Origin: an uncultured Bacteroidota bacterium
GTDB taxonomy: Bacteria > Bacteroidota > Bacteroidia > Bacteroidales > 4484-276
Assembly (NCBI GenBank): GCA_903930725.1
Contig: CAIYZW010000414.1
Span: 1 to 16,636, forward strand
DNA length: 16,636 nt
Direction of reading: 5' to 3'
The position numbers and the translations under genes were made by a program. Numbering within the stretch: the stretch's first letter is position 1; every line of letters begins with the position of its first letter. The notes beneath the pieces are model-generated. The model had not been told where the DNA came from and did no database searches. It was given only the letters and a program-made list of their open reading frames with translations. Below, piece by piece: positions 16,301-16,636 of the stretch.

Positions 16301-16636
16301 TCCTGCCGGGGTTTGCGGATCAACTGTCACTTCACCGGTGGTTGTGTTTAAAGTTACACCATCAGCCGGATCGTTAATTGCCGAGATGGTAACTTCGGTT
16401 GGGATTACCGGCAAACCATTTAAAAGGTCATTATCCAAAACATTATTTACTGCTGTTCCGCCATCATAGCCGTTCACCGGTGTACCGGAGACATCGTCAT
16501 CGTTGGCAAAAATCGTTGCAAAAGTTACTTCGACAGTAATTGTAGCCTGATCGCAGTTGGTTGGGTTAAGAACTTCACAGATTTCGTAAACAATGGTGTA
16601 AGTTCCTGCCGGGGTTCCTGCATCAACAGTAACTTC
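13364..16636 (-). CDS. Very large secreted repeat protein with T9SS type A sorting domain, C-terminal 1090 residues
   Basis: The frame is open to the window edge, so the N-terminus and signal peptide are missing; the GTG at 16477 is internal. In order the protein has: two and a part Ig/cadherin-like repeats of 99-101 residues (16636-15926), each ending in TIVYEICEVLNPTNCDQATITVEV or a near copy; one further cadherin-like domain (about 15925-15614); four beta units of about 88-93 residues with four conserved Cys each (15613-14540); a unique region with PGWNGISSYV and two beta domains (about 14539-13630); and a T9SS type A sorting domain (about 13620-13364) with LSPNPATD, GMYFLKLET and final KRVTIQ. 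T9SS export to the surface and adhesion or matrix binding is the likely role; the ligand is unknown. Followed by a strong terminator and probably monocistronic. Confidence 0.9.
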   Translation of the reverse strand, partial: EVTVDAGTPAGTYTIVYEICEVLNPTNCDQATITVEVTFATIFANDDDVSGTPVNGYDGGTAVNNVLDNDLLNGLPVIPTEVTISAINDPADGVTLNTTTGEVTVDPQTPAGTYTIVYEICEVLNPTNCDQATITVEVSGAQIVATDDNGGPINSANGGIAVQDVLGNDLLNGVPVISAEVTITAINDPADGVTLNILNGEVTVDPGTTAGTYTIVYQICEVLNPANCDQATISVEVISNNKPVTVNEHINTCEVTLYQGDVLANGDYDPDATALFVNVVPVLDPLHGNFNIETDGTFEYTPFPGYDGDDMIVVSVCDNGTPLPSVCSNDTIFVVVTKTAVVDLGADQTICAGTDPQIQGTATEYVSLLWATNGDGDFSDNTILNPVYVPGAADIAAGIVELCLTAQPNLPCAVQISDCKILEINKIPEVFAGADVSICSNQTYPTNPTITNNSEVFWVSSGDGYFDDELSANTIYNPGPTDIAFGSVELCVYATAISPCTGQVSNCMMLFIDAAPDASAGSDATICIGETYQLNGSAVNNGAILWTTSGNGTFSSTSSLTPVYTPGSTDLTAGFADLCLEVSGSGGCTLEAATSCLTLTIYQVPEISGLQSQRTLACPDYDFVNSIWLPIDLDVDVFNYSSVAWTTNGDGYFDNPSSLSPKYYPGLHDSWDGTVTLCINANGLGSCLFVASECIEIILPIQIITVTNPGWNGISSYVDKSTTLVPDVMAPVENELIIMINKQGLEYWPVPDPPINQLGNWAPIGYKSKFATEACLPIYGDTLKNQSFLVNGAFTYLPVLTNVPTSISALLGANASKVMLIYDWPSGEIWTNVAAGFTVLYPGKAYLLVNKSSSVSYTVNFPDFNPNLPIYNNIAGPISQWRNNSPWNNVTNTAQPHFILFADEAIAELQAGDIIGSFDKSGNCVGMAEFENNGSVFKLVAMGDEPMTSEDEGYENGELMKHRLYRQTTGETFDITLTYSPEYPSSDGLFSANSVSFAERITMNITSVNPIENEFMVKLSPNPATDVLEVVSDFDVRTITLLNNVGQKVMSRAETSNTFLINVSSYSPGMYFLKLETRNGNVITKRVTIQ
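14540..15613 (-). repeat. Four diverged PKD-like/Ig-like coding repeats with conserved cysteines
   Basis: In-frame units at 15350-15613 (88 codons), 15086-15349 (88), 14819-15085 (89) and 14540-14818 (93). Shared pattern: AGxDxxIC near the start, then LWxTxGDGxF, then YxPGxxD, GxVxLC, and two further Cys before a closing hydrophobic strand. The fourth unit is the most diverged and has an insertion after its first Cys. DNA identity is low, so these are old repeats, unlike the upstream array. Confidence 0.85.
15926..16636 (-). repeat. Tandem coding repeats, about 300 bp per unit (2 complete plus part of a third)
   Basis: Units run 16526-16636 (partial), 16223-16525 (303 bp) and 15926-16222 (297 bp), all in frame. 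Over the last 105 bases of each unit I count about 9 differences between the first two and about 19 between the second and third. Each encoded unit has Asp-rich start (NDDD, TDDN), a DVLGNDLLNG-like strand, a NDPADGVTLN motif and a closing CxxxxxxxC pair. The array probably continues beyond the window. Confidence 0.92.

Overview
The window looks like chromosomal DNA of a Bacteroidota bacterium, probably of the Bacteroidales/Marinilabiliales group. The evidence is two proteins ending in type IX secretion (T9SS) type A sorting domains, a Bacteroidota-specific lipoprotein family (DUF4837), an M64 peptidase, an OstA-like LPS-transport protein, upstream -7 boxes of the Bacteroidota form TAnnTTTG, and the lack of clear Shine-Dalgarno sites. 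Base composition and coding style look even along the window. I see no transposase, integrase, phage gene, CRISPR array, tRNA or rRNA.

Layout, left to right. (1) Bases 1-1152 (+): the C-terminal part of a membrane sensor histidine kinase of the LytS/YehU type whose ATP-binding motifs look degenerate. (2) Bases 1167-3170 (-): ptb-buk, converting acyl-CoA (butyryl or branched-chain) to the free acid with ATP gain. (3) Bases 3289-4560 (-): a secreted M64 (IgA-peptidase-like) metallopeptidase. (4) Bases 4699-7624 (-): a two-gene unit of a LysM lytic transglycosylase and a DUF4837 lipoprotein, with a well-matched promoter at one end and a hairpin terminator at the other. (5) Bases 7970-11512: a divergent pair, a T9SS-secreted S1/P1-type zinc nuclease (-) and a DUF5703 glycoside-hydrolase-like secreted protein (+). 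(6) Bases 11606-13165 (-): an OstA/LptA-like protein. (7) Bases 13364-16636 (-): the C-terminal 1090 residues of a very large secreted repeat protein with a strong terminator behind it; its start lies outside the window.

Most of the encoded proteins are exported: peptidoglycan hydrolysis, outer-membrane biogenesis, extracellular protein, nucleic acid and probably glycan breakdown, and surface adhesion. Butyrate/branched-chain acid formation is the one cytoplasmic pathway. I found no convincing undescribed multi-gene system. The items most worth a second look are the degenerate kinase, the repeat architecture and conserved cysteines of the large surface protein, the all-ligand-conserved T9SS nuclease, and the long leader (or start-less open frame) ahead of the transglycosylase.
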